The notes under the pieces: model-generated
Database searches by the model: none
Told to the model about the DNA's origin: nothing
Seen by the model: only the letters and a program-made list of their open reading frames with translations
Made by a program: the position numbers and the translations under genes
Shown: positions 43,345 through 52,860 of the stretch, piece after piece
Layout of the letters: every line of letters begins with the position of its first letter
Position numbering within the stretch: position 1 is the first letter of the stretch
Assembly: GCF_000333955.1 (NCBI RefSeq)
Contig: NZ_CAPS01000116.1
Coordinates: 1-64,000, forward strand
DNA: 64,000 bases
Source: Rhodococcus sp. AW25M09
Lineage (GTDB): Bacteria > Actinomycetota > Actinomycetes > Mycobacteriales > Mycobacteriaceae
Direction: 5' to 3'

Positions 43345-44469
43345 TCAACGGGCCGCGACGAGCTTCTGGTCGTTGGCCTCGGCCGCCTCGAGTTCGCGCA
43401 CCAGCGGCAGCACCCGGGCTCCGAAGTACTCGATCTCCTCCTGGAAATGCAGGAAGCCACCGAGAATCAGGTCGACGCCTCGGCGGCGATAGGCGACGAT
43501 GCGCTCGGCGACCTGCTCCGGGGTGCCGATCAGTTGGGTCTTGAAGCCGTCGTTGTACTGAACGAGGTCCTCGAACGTCGAGTCGGCCCACATCCCTTTC
43601 TTGTCTCCCGTCGCGCTACCCGCCTGCTGCACCGCACCCTTGAAACCCTCGACGGCGGGCTTGTTCGCCTTCTCGATGATCTCGCGCAGGGTGTCTCGGG
43701 CTTCCTTTTCGCTGTCCCGCGCGATGATGAAACCGTTGAGCCCGAACTTGACCTCGCGCTGATGATCCCGCGCGACGCGGCGGAGGTTGTCGAGTTGCTC
43801 GGTGACGCCGTCGAAATCTTTGCCGTTGCTGAAGTACCAGTCCGAGTACCGTCCGGCATTCTCCTGCGCTGCAGAAGAATTGCCGCCCTGGAACAGTTCG
43901 GGGTTGGGACGCTCGGGGGTGTTGAGCGGCTTGGGCTTGAGGGTGAAGTCGTGGATCCGATAGAAGTCGCCCCGGAAATCGACGTCGTCCTCGGTCCAGA
44001 TCTTGCGCAGCACCTGCAGGAATTCGGCACTGCGACGGTATCTTTCGTCGTGCTCGAGCCACGGCTCACCGAGGTGGGTGAACTCGTCCTTGAACCAACC
44101 ACTGACGACGTTCACCGCGAACCGCCCGTTGGACAGATGGTCCGCCGTCGCACCGAGCTTGGCCAACACCGCCGGCTGCCACAGACCGGGATGCACTGCT
44201 GCAATGACTTTGAGCCGCTCGGTGGCCAACAGCAAGGCGAGCGAGAAGCTGGTCGACTCGTGTTGGAACTCGGCGCCGTAGCTTGCCTCGTAACGAACCT
44301 GACTCAGGGCGTACTCGAAGCCGTTGTTCTCGGCGGTCTGCGCCAACTTCTTGTTGTACTCGTAATCCCAACTGGTGCGCTGCTCGATGGTGCTGGTGAC
44401 CAGGCCTCCCGAGACATTGGGTACCCAGTATGCGAATTTGACGGCGTCGGCTATCTTTTCGGTGCTCAT
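43345..44469 (-). CDS. sfnG: FMNH2-dependent dimethyl sulfone monooxygenase
   Basis: 374 residues of the luciferase-like monooxygenase fold. Diagnostic stretches shared with SfnG: KFAYWVPNVSGGLVTSTIEQ, YALSQVRYEASYGAEFQHES, AVNVVSGWFKDEF and EPWLEHDERYRRS. It oxidises dimethyl sulfone to methanesulfinate so that sulfur can be assimilated. The start ATG 44469 has AAGGA eight bases upstream. It is downstream of an acyl-CoA-dehydrogenase-like oxidase on the same strand, with a hairpin in the gap. Confidence 0.92.
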   Translation of the reverse strand: MSTEKIADAVKFAYWVPNVSGGLVTSTIEQRTSWDYEYNKKLAQTAENNGFEYALSQVRYEASYGAEFQHESTSFSLALLLATERLKVIAAVHPGLWQPAVLAKLGATADHLSNGRFAVNVVSGWFKDEFTHLGEPWLEHDERYRRSAEFLQVLRKIWTEDDVDFRGDFYRIHDFTLKPKPLNTPERPNPELFQGGNSSAAQENAGRYSDWYFSNGKDFDGVTEQLDNLRRVARDHQREVKFGLNGFIIARDSEKEARDTLREIIEKANKPAVEGFKGAVQQAGSATGDKKGMWADSTFEDLVQYNDGFKTQLIGTPEQVAERIVAYRRRGVDLILGGFLHFQEEIEYFGARVLPLVRELEAAEANDQKLVAAR

Positions 44470-44495
44470 GTGTGTGTCGTCCTTAGGTTGTGTCA

Positions 44496-44535
44496 ATGGT
44501 TCATTCACGTGCTCAGACAGGGGTGAATGGACCAT
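44496..44535. repeat. Inverted repeat between the sulfur genes
   Basis: 13-base arms ATGGTTCATTCAC (44496-44508) and GTGAATGGACCAT (44523-44535) with one mismatch; loop 14 bases. It contains the GTGAATGG core shared with other palindromes of the window. Confidence 0.65.
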
Positions 44536-44563
44536 CGACTCGGAAAATATGGGGTGGACGGGG

Positions 44564-45787
44564 CTACGAGTACCAGGTGGGCTCGGGCAGCTCGCCCGTG
44601 AGAACCCAGCGCCCCACCTCGCGTCGCTTGTATGCGACCGGATCGTGCAAGGTGTGCGTGCGCACGTTGCGCCAGAAGCGATCGAAACCGTATTTGCTGG
44701 CCGTGGCCCGCGCACCGAGTGCCTCGAAAACGGTCGAGGTGATCTCGAGCGAGACCTCGGTGGCGCGAGCCTTGACTGCGGCGACCCGTACTTCGTGATC
44801 GCCGCGCTCCTCGGCGGTGACATTCCAGGCGTTGTCGTGAATCTTTTTCCCTTCCAGGGCAACTGCGTCGGCGAGGGCCTCGACGGCCCAGAGCTTGGCG
44901 GTCAGGTCTCCGTAGATGTCGATGATGTACGGCTCGTCGACGGCCTTGTCCACATCGCTGTGCAGCCACGCACGGGTCTTCTCCTTGGTGTACGACGCCG
45001 CCTCCTCGAGCGCACCCCTCGCGATACCCAGGTAGAAGTTGACGAACACCAGCTGGATGGTCGGCACGTTGAGAGTGTTGTAGACACGCGGCTGAAAAGC
45101 CTTGTCCACGAACCCTGCTGCGCTGGACCAGTCGACCCGAACCTTGTCGATGGTGACGCTGCCGCTCTCGGTCTGGCGAAGCCCGATGTTGTCCCAGTCG
45201 TCGTGGAAAGACAAGCCCTCGATGTTCGACGGCACGATCGCGAACACGTGATCGGTACTGCCCTCGAGAGCACCTTCGAGCACGGTCACGTCCGACACGC
45301 GGCTGCCGGTGGAAAAGGTCTTGGAACCGTCGAACACGATGGTCTCGCCCTCGTCGGTGACGGCGACGTCGTTGTCGCGGGGATTGACTGCACCGCCGAA
45401 GAACCACCTGTTCTTCGTGGCGTCCGCCTCGACGGCCTCGATCTGCTCGGGGGTCCCGACGAGGCGAGCGGCCCAGAACCACAACAGGTGGTAGCCCAGC
45501 AGCTGGCCGATGGAACCGTCGGCTGCGGCGACGGTTCTGATCACCTGGTACGCCGTCGGCCAATCCTGGCCGCCGCCAGCATGTTCGACGGGGCCGAGCA
45601 GCGTGACGAGACCGGCGTCCTTGAGCAGTTGAACCTCGTCGGTGGGCGCCGCACGACCCTTGTCACGGGCAACGGCGTCGACTGCGAGGAGTTGAGCTAC
45701 CTCACCTGCGCGCGAAATCCATCCGGTCGCTGTGGTGGGAGCGTCGGGCCAGTTCTTGGTGAGTCCACGGTTTTCGGTAGTTGTCAT
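44564..45787 (-). CDS. Acyl-CoA dehydrogenase-like flavin monooxygenase (SfnC/DszC type)
   Basis: 407 residues with the acyl-CoA dehydrogenase fold. N-terminal helices, then AADGSIGQLLGYHLLWF, and GLRQTESGSVTIDKVRVD in the middle beta domain. C-terminal FEALGARATASKYGFDRFWRNVRTHTLHDPVAYKRREVGRW is the DszC/SfnC-type end, seen here as ARATASKYGFDRFWRNVRT. The catalytic Glu of true dehydrogenases is not evident. It probably acts with the downstream SfnG in organosulfur oxidation. ATG 45787 is the usual start. Confidence 0.84.
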   Translation of the reverse strand: MTTTENRGLTKNWPDAPTTATGWISRAGEVAQLLAVDAVARDKGRAAPTDEVQLLKDAGLVTLLGPVEHAGGGQDWPTAYQVIRTVAAADGSIGQLLGYHLLWFWAARLVGTPEQIEAVEADATKNRWFFGGAVNPRDNDVAVTDEGETIVFDGSKTFSTGSRVSDVTVLEGALEGSTDHVFAIVPSNIEGLSFHDDWDNIGLRQTESGSVTIDKVRVDWSSAAGFVDKAFQPRVYNTLNVPTIQLVFVNFYLGIARGALEEAASYTKEKTRAWLHSDVDKAVDEPYIIDIYGDLTAKLWAVEALADAVALEGKKIHDNAWNVTAEERGDHEVRVAAVKARATEVSLEITSTVFEALGARATASKYGFDRFWRNVRTHTLHDPVAYKRREVGRWVLTGELPEPTWYS

Positions 45788-45885
45788 GACGCACAGTGAA
45801 GTCCTTCGCCGAAGCAATGACCATACTTCGAGTCAGCGTGATTTCAAGAAGGTCTGTCCCGATCTTCCGTCGACGGGGACTAAGT

Positions 45886-46227
45886 TCAGCTCTCGAGCAA
45901 CGTTCTGATCGATTCGCTCTTGTGACGCAGCGCCTCGCGTTCGACCTCGACTGCATCCAACGTGCGCTGCATCTGTGCGACGACCTGCGGACACATGTCG
46001 ATGTGCAGAGCAGGGCCGGAGACGCACGGAAGAATCTCGCGGATCGATTCCGTTCCGAAGCCGGCCCGGAGGAGCCCGCGGATCCGGTAGACCGTCAGCT
46101 CGGCTGATTCCGGATAGCAACGATATCCGTTGGCATCGCGGATCGACTCGATCAGCGACTGCTCTTCGTAGTAGCGCAGTGAACGGGTCGACACTCCGCA
46201 TCGCCGGGCGAGTTAGCCGATCAACAT
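45886..46227 (-). pseudogene. MerR family regulator with a nonsense codon at position 5
   Basis: The frame from ATG 46227 reads M-L-I-G-stop, then L-A-R-R-C-G-V-S-T-R-S-L-R-Y-Y-E-E-Q. MerR proteins have MLIGELARRCGVSTRSLRYYEEQ here (quoted from family knowledge, in parts), so the TAA at 46213-46215 replaces a Glu codon (GAA to TAA). A good ribosome-binding site, AAAGGA, lies upstream of ATG 46227. Restart at GTG 46194 would lose the first helix-turn-helix half. The rest (SLIESIRDANGYRCYPESAEL and the dimerization helix) is intact. The divergent gene is an alpha/beta hydrolase, a likely former target. Confidence 0.82.
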
Positions 46228-46289
46228 GATCCGAATCCTTTCGGCTCCGACTTGACCTTCACACCAGTGTCAATGCTTACCGTGACGAC

Positions 46290-47093
46290 ATGATTCCTTC
46301 AACCGATACTCTCGCCGGCTCGGACACCGTCGATGTGGTGATCGAGGGCTCCGGTCCTCCGTTGGCCCTGGCTCACGGAGCGGGCGGCGGCATTCGACTG
46401 AACTTCGGCGAGTTGATCGCCCGTATGAGTACCGTGCGGACGATGGTAGGCATCGACTACCCGGGTTCGGGTGGAACGCCGATTGCTGACGCGCCGTTGA
46501 CACTCGATGCCCTTGCCGACAACATCGTCGAGGCGATGGTCGATGCCGGACACCACAGATTCCCGGTCCTGGGACTCTCACTGGGTGCGGCGGTCGCGGT
46601 GACCGCCGCCGTCCGCCACCCCCAGCACGTATCGGGGCTCCTGCTGACCGTCGGCTTTGCCGAGTCCGACCAGCAGCTGGAAGGCTTCATCGCACTGTGG
46701 CAGCGTCTTGCAGAGCTGAAGGAGTGGAACACGTTGGCACAGTTGATGGTCAACAGTGGCTCGCCCGCGACGTTGGGTGCAATGACGGCAGCCGACCACA
46801 CGGCTGCTATCGCGGCGGCGCGAGCGAATTACCCAGCCGGGGGCGCGGCCCAGGCTGAGCTGGCCAGGTCGGTCGACATCAGGAACCTATTACCGGAAGT
46901 GCGCGTGCCGACACTGGTCGCCGTAGCTGGACAGGACCGAATTGTGCTGCCCAGCAACACTCGTGCCCTCACAGACGCGATTGCGGATGCCGAGTCCGTC
47001 GAATATCCCGGTGCCGGGCACATCTTCACACCTGCCGAAACCGAGCTTTGGATCGACGACATCTCCGAATTTTTGAATCGACGCCGGTTGTGA
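46290..47093 (+). CDS. Alpha/beta hydrolase
   Basis: 267 residues. The oxyanion loop is LALAHGAGGGIR, the nucleophile elbow GLSLGAAVAV (Ser about 99), the acid segment LVAVAGQDRIV and catalytic His in PGAGHIFTPAE. Divergent from the MerR gene, 62 bases between starts. The substrate is not predictable. It is likely a MerR-controlled gene, and may now be unregulated. Confidence 0.87.
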   Translation: MIPSTDTLAGSDTVDVVIEGSGPPLALAHGAGGGIRLNFGELIARMSTVRTMVGIDYPGSGGTPIADAPLTLDALADNIVEAMVDAGHHRFPVLGLSLGAAVAVTAAVRHPQHVSGLLLTVGFAESDQQLEGFIALWQRLAELKEWNTLAQLMVNSGSPATLGAMTAADHTAAIAAARANYPAGGAAQAELARSVDIRNLLPEVRVPTLVAVAGQDRIVLPSNTRALTDAIADAESVEYPGAGHIFTPAETELWIDDISEFLNRRRL

Positions 47094-47204
47094 CGACAGC
47101 GGTGGTACTCGGCGGTGGCGGCCTGGCCCGAACCGGTCGGACGAAGGGATTCGGATCGGGCCGATGTCGACTCGGATGATTCTCGGTGTCGTGACGCAGC
47201 TCGA

Positions 47205-47600
47205 CTACGCGGACGGTGTCGCAGCGTTCGGTGCCGTCGACATTCCGTCCTGATGGCGCAGGATTTTCTCCATCACCTTTCCCTTGGCGAGTTCGTCGAT
47301 CAACTTGTCGAGGTACCGTATTTTCTGCATCAGCGGGTCCTCGATGTTCTCGACGCGAATTCCGCAGACTACGCCCGTGATCAGCGTCGCGTTCGAGTTC
47401 AGGTTCGCTGCCGCGAAGAAGTCCTCGAATGTCGTGTCGACCTCGAGATGGTGCTCGAGAGTCGTTTGATCGAATCCGGTGAGCCACCGAATGATCTCGT
47501 CGACCTCGGCTTTCGACCGGCCCTTTCGCTCGACCTTGGTGACGTAGAGCGGATGGACTCGACTGAACGCCATCGCGAAAATCTTGTGCACGTCCGTCAA
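47205..47600 (-). CDS. DUF2200 family protein
   Basis: 131 residues that match DUF2200: [33 protein letters not shown] in parts ([17 protein letters not shown]), [25 protein letters not shown] and [19 protein letters not shown]. The ending [10 protein letters not shown] is also family-like. The function is unknown; no membrane or signal segment. Convergent with the hydrolase gene and directly downstream of a membrane protein gene on its strand. Confidence 0.83.
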   Translation of the reverse strand: MTDVHKIFAMAFSRVHPLYVTKVERKGRSKAEVDEIIRWLTGFDQTTLEHHLEVDTTFEDFFAAANLNSNATLITGVVCGIRVENIEDPLMQKIRYLDKLIDELAKGKVMEKILRHQDGMSTAPNAATPSA

Positions 47601-47601
47601 T

Positions 47602-48093
47602 CTAGCCCACTGGCGACCCGGTGAAGTAGGTCCGCACTCGAGGGGTGAACAGCAGCACCGTCACCGCCAGCAGCAGTGCAACTTGAACTCCTTGAACCAC
47701 ATGGGTCCATGCCAAATTCGGGGTGAAGATCAGATAGGAGTAGGCGGCAACTCCGAAGATGCTCCAACTCAACAGGAGTCGATGTTCCGACGGGGTGCGC
47801 TTGGACAGTCGTCGGACGAGATACGAGTAGCCGAAGATCAGGCTGATCACAGTGATCACCCGCAGCGAGTAGGCACCGTAGACGATAGTCTTCGCCGACG
47901 ACGGCAGTGAGCCGTCGTCCATGCCCTGCCTGTGCATCTGGAAATCCGCCAAAGACTTTGCCAGCACCACCGATGCGAATGCATACAGGCATGAGACCAC
48001 CATGGCCGCGATCATCAACCTGCCGATTGGTCGGACGGCGCGGTCTGCCTGCCACCCTTCCCGATACAGTCGGCGCAAAAATTCGAGCATCAT
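47602..48093 (-). CDS. Membrane protein of unknown function
   Basis: 163 residues with four hydrophobic segments: about 24-46, 68-90, 105-124 and 130-150. The loop between the first two carries [19 protein letters not shown] do not recognise a family. Its stop is one base from the DUF2200 start, so they are probably co-transcribed. Confidence 0.72.
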   Translation of the reverse strand: MMLEFLRRLYREGWQADRAVRPIGRLMIAAMVVSCLYAFASVVLAKSLADFQMHRQGMDDGSLPSSAKTIVYGAYSLRVITVISLIFGYSYLVRRLSKRTPSEHRLLLSWSIFGVAAYSYLIFTPNLAWTHVVQGVQVALLLAVTVLLFTPRVRTYFTGSPVG

Positions 48094-48189
48094 CCCTCCC
48101 TGAACAGTGTCTCGACTACTATGGCATCAGCTCATTACTTTGGCTATTGATCTGTCTTCACAAACCACAAGGCAGGGGGATAGAAGGAC

Positions 48190-48363
48190 ATGACACGCAA
48201 GAGGTTCGAATACTTCAAAGTCGCACTGTTCTTGGTCTGCGCAATCTTCATGGCGTGGACAGCTGGGACGTCGGGGTCCTTGTACTACGCAGCGATGGCA
48301 GCACTGTTCGGCGCGATGACCGTGTTCGTCCTGTGGCGAGTCGACAAATTCGAGACCGAGTAG
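48190..48363 (+). CDS. Small two-helix membrane protein, 57 residues
   Basis: Encodes MTRKRFEYFKVALFLVCAIF, MAWTAGTSGSLYYAAMAALF and GAMTVFVLWRVDKFETE: two membrane segments of about 16-18 residues joined by a short Gly/Ser turn. AGAAGGAC precedes the ATG. The basic N-terminus and acidic C-terminus are consistent with both ends in the cytoplasm. It is divergent from the membrane gene at 48093. No family is recognised. Confidence 0.62.
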   Translation: MTRKRFEYFKVALFLVCAIFMAWTAGTSGSLYYAAMAALFGAMTVFVLWRVDKFETE

Positions 48364-48376
48364 CCACCGTTGGACC

Positions 48377-48429
48377 GCGTGAATGTCACATTGCCGCGCC
48401 AAGACGTATGCAGTGGTCCATTCACACGC
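48377..48429. repeat. Imperfect inverted repeat with GTGAATG core
   Basis: GCGTGAATGTCAC (48377-48389) opposite 48413-48429, whose complement reads GCGTGTGAATGGACCAC. It is imperfect, but shares GTGAATGGACCA with the repeat at 44523-44535. Confidence 0.45.
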
Positions 48430-48454
48430 CCGGATCGCGGCGGGAACCGACACG

Positions 48455-48488
48455 AAAAAGCCCGCCACGAAAACGTGGCGGGCTTTTT
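48455..48488. terminator. Bidirectional intrinsic terminator
   Basis: A perfect 15-bp stem AAAAAGCCCGCCACG (48455-48469) with 48474-48488, AAAA loop and T runs. It serves the convergent sucD and small membrane gene. Confidence 0.92.
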
Positions 48489-48500
48489 ACGAAACGAAAC

Positions 48501-49412
<912 letters not shown>

Positions 49413-49420
49413 GGTTTCCT

Positions 49421-50584
49421 CTACTTCGCTGCCAGCTCGGCGGCCTTGTCGGCGCCCTCGTCCATGGTTCCGGCGAGCGTCACCAGCGGGTGCGCGGCGT
49501 CGGCGAGAATCTTGCGGCCCTCTTCGACCTTGTTGCCGTCGAGACGGACGACCAGCGGCTTGTTGGCGTCGTCGCCCAGCTTCTTCAGCGCGCCGACGAT
49601 GCCGTTCGCAACGGCGTCGCAGGACGTGATGCCACCGAAGACGTTGACGAACACGCTCTTGACCTGATCGTCGCCCAGGATGACGTCGAGACCTGCGGCC
49701 ATGACCTCGGCCGAAGCGCCGCCGCCGATGTCGAGGAAGTTGGCGGGCTTGACTCCACCGTGCGCCTCGCCTGCGTAGGCAACGACGTCGAGGGTCGACA
49801 TCACCAGTCCGGCACCGTTTCCGATGATGCCGACCTGTCCGTCGAGCTTGACGTAGTTGAGGTCGTGCTCCTTGGCCTTGGCCTCGAGGGGATCGGCTGC
49901 GTCCTTGTCCTCGAACTCTGCGTGGCCGGACTGACGGAAGTCCGCGTTGGCGTCGAGCGTCACCTTGCCGTCGAGAGCGAGGATCTGATCGTCCGGGGTG
50001 CGAACCAGCGGGTTGACCTCGACCAGGAGAGCGTCTTCGTTGATGAAGACCTCCCACAGCTTCTGGATGGTCACCGCAGCGGTGTCGAGCACCTCGGCGG
50101 GAAGCTTGCCCTTTTCGGCGATTTCACGAGCGAAAGCAAGATCGACACCCTTGACGGCGTCGACCGGGATACGTGCAAGTGCGTCGGGGTTTTCCTCCGC
50201 CGTCACCTCGATTTCGACGCCACCCTCGACCGAACACATGGCGAGGTAGGTGCGGTTGGTGCGATCGAGCAGGAAGGAGATGTAGTACTCCTCGGCGATG
50301 TCGGAAGCTTCCGCAACGAGAAGCTTCTTGACGACATGGCCCTTGATGTCGAGGCCGAGAATCGCTTCTGCGTTCTCGGTGGCTGCTGCGACGTCCTTGG
50401 AGTACTTGACGCCACCGGCCTTGCCGCGGCCGCCGACCTTGACCTGTGCTTTGACCATTACTGGCTTGCCGATTTCTTCGGCAATCTCTGTTGCTCCGGC
50501 GACCGTGTCGGTGACACGACCGGCGGAGGTGGGTACGCCATGCTTGGCGAACAATTCCTTCGCCTGGTATTCGAAGAGATCCAT
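49421..50584 (-). CDS. sucC: Succinate--CoA ligase (ADP-forming), beta subunit
   Basis: 387 residues from ATG 50584 ([20 protein letters not shown]). ATP-grasp domain with [28 protein letters not shown], and the C-terminal [19 protein letters not shown] and [13 protein letters not shown] segments. Catalyses the substrate-level step of the TCA cycle with SucD. Starts directly over a gap of about 150 bases after the membrane gene on the same strand. Confidence 0.96.
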   Translation of the reverse strand: MDLFEYQAKELFAKHGVPTSAGRVTDTVAGATEIAEEIGKPVMVKAQVKVGGRGKAGGVKYSKDVAAATENAEAILGLDIKGHVVKKLLVAEASDIAEEYYISFLLDRTNRTYLAMCSVEGGVEIEVTAEENPDALARIPVDAVKGVDLAFAREIAEKGKLPAEVLDTAAVTIQKLWEVFINEDALLVEVNPLVRTPDDQILALDGKVTLDANADFRQSGHAEFEDKDAADPLEAKAKEHDLNYVKLDGQVGIIGNGAGLVMSTLDVVAYAGEAHGGVKPANFLDIGGGASAEVMAAGLDVILGDDQVKSVFVNVFGGITSCDAVANGIVGALKKLGDDANKPLVVRLDGNKVEEGRKILADAAHPLVTLAGTMDEGADKAAELAAK

Positions 50585-50730
50585 CAGCTCACCGTCTCGT
50601 CTACGTTGACGCCCGCTCCAGGGGTGTGAGCGGGTCTGAGCATGGACTTTATCCAGATGCCCCGACGGCGCATCGGGCGCATCCATGCTATGTGGCCTAT
50701 CTCACCGCCGAAAGCCCGATGCAGCGGCGG

Positions 50731-52596
50731 TCACCGATCGGCACGACGAGCCGAAAGTGCCGCGGCGACAGCGAAAACGACGATTCCCGCCACCAAGGGC
50801 AGGACGGCAGGCCCCATCTGCGGATCGCCGGCACGCGCGGATGTCAGCGGCCACGAAGCCAGATGAACGAGACCGGCGACCACTGCTGCGGTGAGCAGAA
50901 CGCTGCCGCGGGCAGCCCGAGCGCGTGCGGCAACGACGGCCCCGACGACCACTCCGACGGCGAGCAGCAGCTGACCCCACGTGTCCCAGCCCCACGGAAA
51001 TTCGGTGACGGTGGCTGCTGTGACATCGCTGCCCCGGTACAGCGGCAGGGCCAGGCCCAGGGCGAGGAGCACGGCACCGAACAACCCGGCACCCAGGACG
51101 ACGCCGTCGGTCCGGGCATCGGTGGACGTGTCGACATCGTCGCGTTCGGCCGATCCGGCGAACAGCGCCAACAGTCCGGTGACCGTCGCTGCGACGACGC
51201 CCGCGATGATCGCGAGTGCGCCGGTGCCGGTGCCTACGCCCTCGACGTCCTCGGCGAGCACCACCGATTGCAACACCGACGCTGCCGCCGACACCGCACC
51301 GAGCCAGAACAGCGCCACGAACGGACGTGTGGACGAGGCGAACTCGGAGAACAGCAGCGGCACCGACCCCAGAATCAGCACGAATCCGGCGACCAACACC
51401 ACCCGGGTGGCCAGGATCTGCGGCACGGCGGTTCCTGAGCTCGTCTCGAGAATCGGCAACAGCGATCCGACGACCAACAGCACTCCCGCGAGGACGCCTG
51501 CACTGCCCGCTGCGGCATGCCATCTGATCGCTCCGGGGCCCGCCACCCCGCGGGCACCGCGCGCTCCCCTCTCGCGCTGCTGCGCTCTCTCCAGCGCCCT
51601 ACGGTCGCGGACCGCGGCAACGGGTGCGAGCACTGCGCCGCAGATCAGCAGCCCGAGCCCGGCGACGGTTCCCAGATACGCTCCGACTCCGGCGTCCACC
51701 CGGGCACCGGTGCTCAGCCCGGCGAGCAGACCGACGCCGGCGAACCCGAGCATGCCGAGCCCCGCACCGACCGACGCTCCCGACGCCACCGTCGGCGACA
51801 GGGACGCCAGTGCGGAAGCCGCCACCACCAGTGCCGCGATTCCGACCACGCCGGATCCCACCGCGACGAATACCGGCGACTCCACCACGGCCGTCACGAT
51901 CACCACCGGGTCGTCCGAGCGATACAGCGACGTGAACGCCGCGACGGCAGCCAGCACACCGAAGCCGCCGAGCAACGTCGAGAGCAGCGGACCGACACGA
52001 CCCGCCGCCGCGCGCCCCACATGTTCGGAATACACCGAGTGGCCGTATCCGTCACCGAGCCCGGCGCGGTGCACCGCCGACCACCCCGCAACACCCGCCA
52101 GAACCGACGCAGCGTGACCGACGAGCAGAACTTGGGCCCCCGCGGTGGCGTCGAGCATCGCGGCGCTCAGGGGACGGAACAGCTCGAGCCTGTTCGCGTC
52201 GATGGGATCCGACAGCAGGGCAACGTCGAGCAGGGTCGTACCGAGTGCCACGGCGCCGTATCCGGCCAGCAGTGCGGCAGCGCTGTCGACACGTCCCCGG
52301 GCAGCCCCCGCCGCCGCGAGAACAGCGACCAGAACCGGCAGTGAGACGGCCATGATCGCGGCGGACGGCGCACCGGTTCCCACCGGTGAACCGTCGACGC
52401 TCTCCACCACCCCGATCAGCAGCGCCGTCACCGCGGCGGCTGCGGCGAGCAGAGCGAGGACGACGGCAACTGCAATGCGAGAGGTGGGAGACGGATCGTC
52501 CGCTCGGCCGTGCTGCTCGTCCTGCGGTTGTATTCGCTGCGGTTCCGCACGCTCGGCCCGGCGGGCGGACGAGTCGTCGAAGGTGGGAGTCGGCAT
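50731..52596 (-). CDS. Large multi-pass membrane protein, unknown function
   Basis: 621 residues and roughly 14-16 hydrophobic segments with an Ala/Val/Gly/Leu bias. The first 40 residues are charged. A basic segment RDRRALERAQQRERGARGAR lies in the middle (about 345) and divides two halves. Conserved actinobacterial protein between sucC and the M23 peptidase gene; I know no family function. The start is ATG 52596 or GTG 52605. Confidence 0.75.
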   Translation of the reverse strand: MPTPTFDDSSARRAERAEPQRIQPQDEQHGRADDPSPTSRIAVAVVLALLAAAAAVTALLIGVVESVDGSPVGTGAPSAAIMAVSLPVLVAVLAAAGAARGRVDSAAALLAGYGAVALGTTLLDVALLSDPIDANRLELFRPLSAAMLDATAGAQVLLVGHAASVLAGVAGWSAVHRAGLGDGYGHSVYSEHVGRAAAGRVGPLLSTLLGGFGVLAAVAAFTSLYRSDDPVVIVTAVVESPVFVAVGSGVVGIAALVVAASALASLSPTVASGASVGAGLGMLGFAGVGLLAGLSTGARVDAGVGAYLGTVAGLGLLICGAVLAPVAAVRDRRALERAQQRERGARGARGVAGPGAIRWHAAAGSAGVLAGVLLVVGSLLPILETSSGTAVPQILATRVVLVAGFVLILGSVPLLFSEFASSTRPFVALFWLGAVSAAASVLQSVVLAEDVEGVGTGTGALAIIAGVVAATVTGLLALFAGSAERDDVDTSTDARTDGVVLGAGLFGAVLLALGLALPLYRGSDVTAATVTEFPWGWDTWGQLLLAVGVVVGAVVAARARAARGSVLLTAAVVAGLVHLASWPLTSARAGDPQMGPAVLPLVAGIVVFAVAAALSARRADR

Positions 52597-52795
52597 TCGG
52601 ATCACGGTATCGGCTCGACCGGCGCGGTGACCGCTACTGTGTCAGCGTGCCTCCGATCCGGAGCGTTGGTCACGATCGGGTGACAAGCCGTGTCCGATTG
52701 CGAATGTGGCTCGTCACGACAAACCCGGTGGTCACCCTGTGAGCCATCTCACATATGATCCGAGTTTGGTCCGTTAACTTGCGCGCCCCGCAATC

Positions 52796-52828
52796 ATTTC
52801 GTTACCGTCTGCCGAGTATTTCAGTAAC
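52796..52828 (+). promoter_or_regulatory. Paired ATTTC-(G/A)xTAC/AAC repeats upstream of the M23 gene
   Basis: ATTTCGTTACCG (52796-52807) and ATTTCAGTAACAG (52818-52830) start 22 bp apart, two helical turns, and end about 30 bases before the M23 start codon. MtrA controls M23 and NlpC genes in Corynebacterium (established), so an MtrA-type site is one possibility. The match to any consensus was not tested. Confidence 0.35.
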
Positions 52829-52860
52829 AGCCGGATCACGGATAACGGAGGTTGTAGGTC

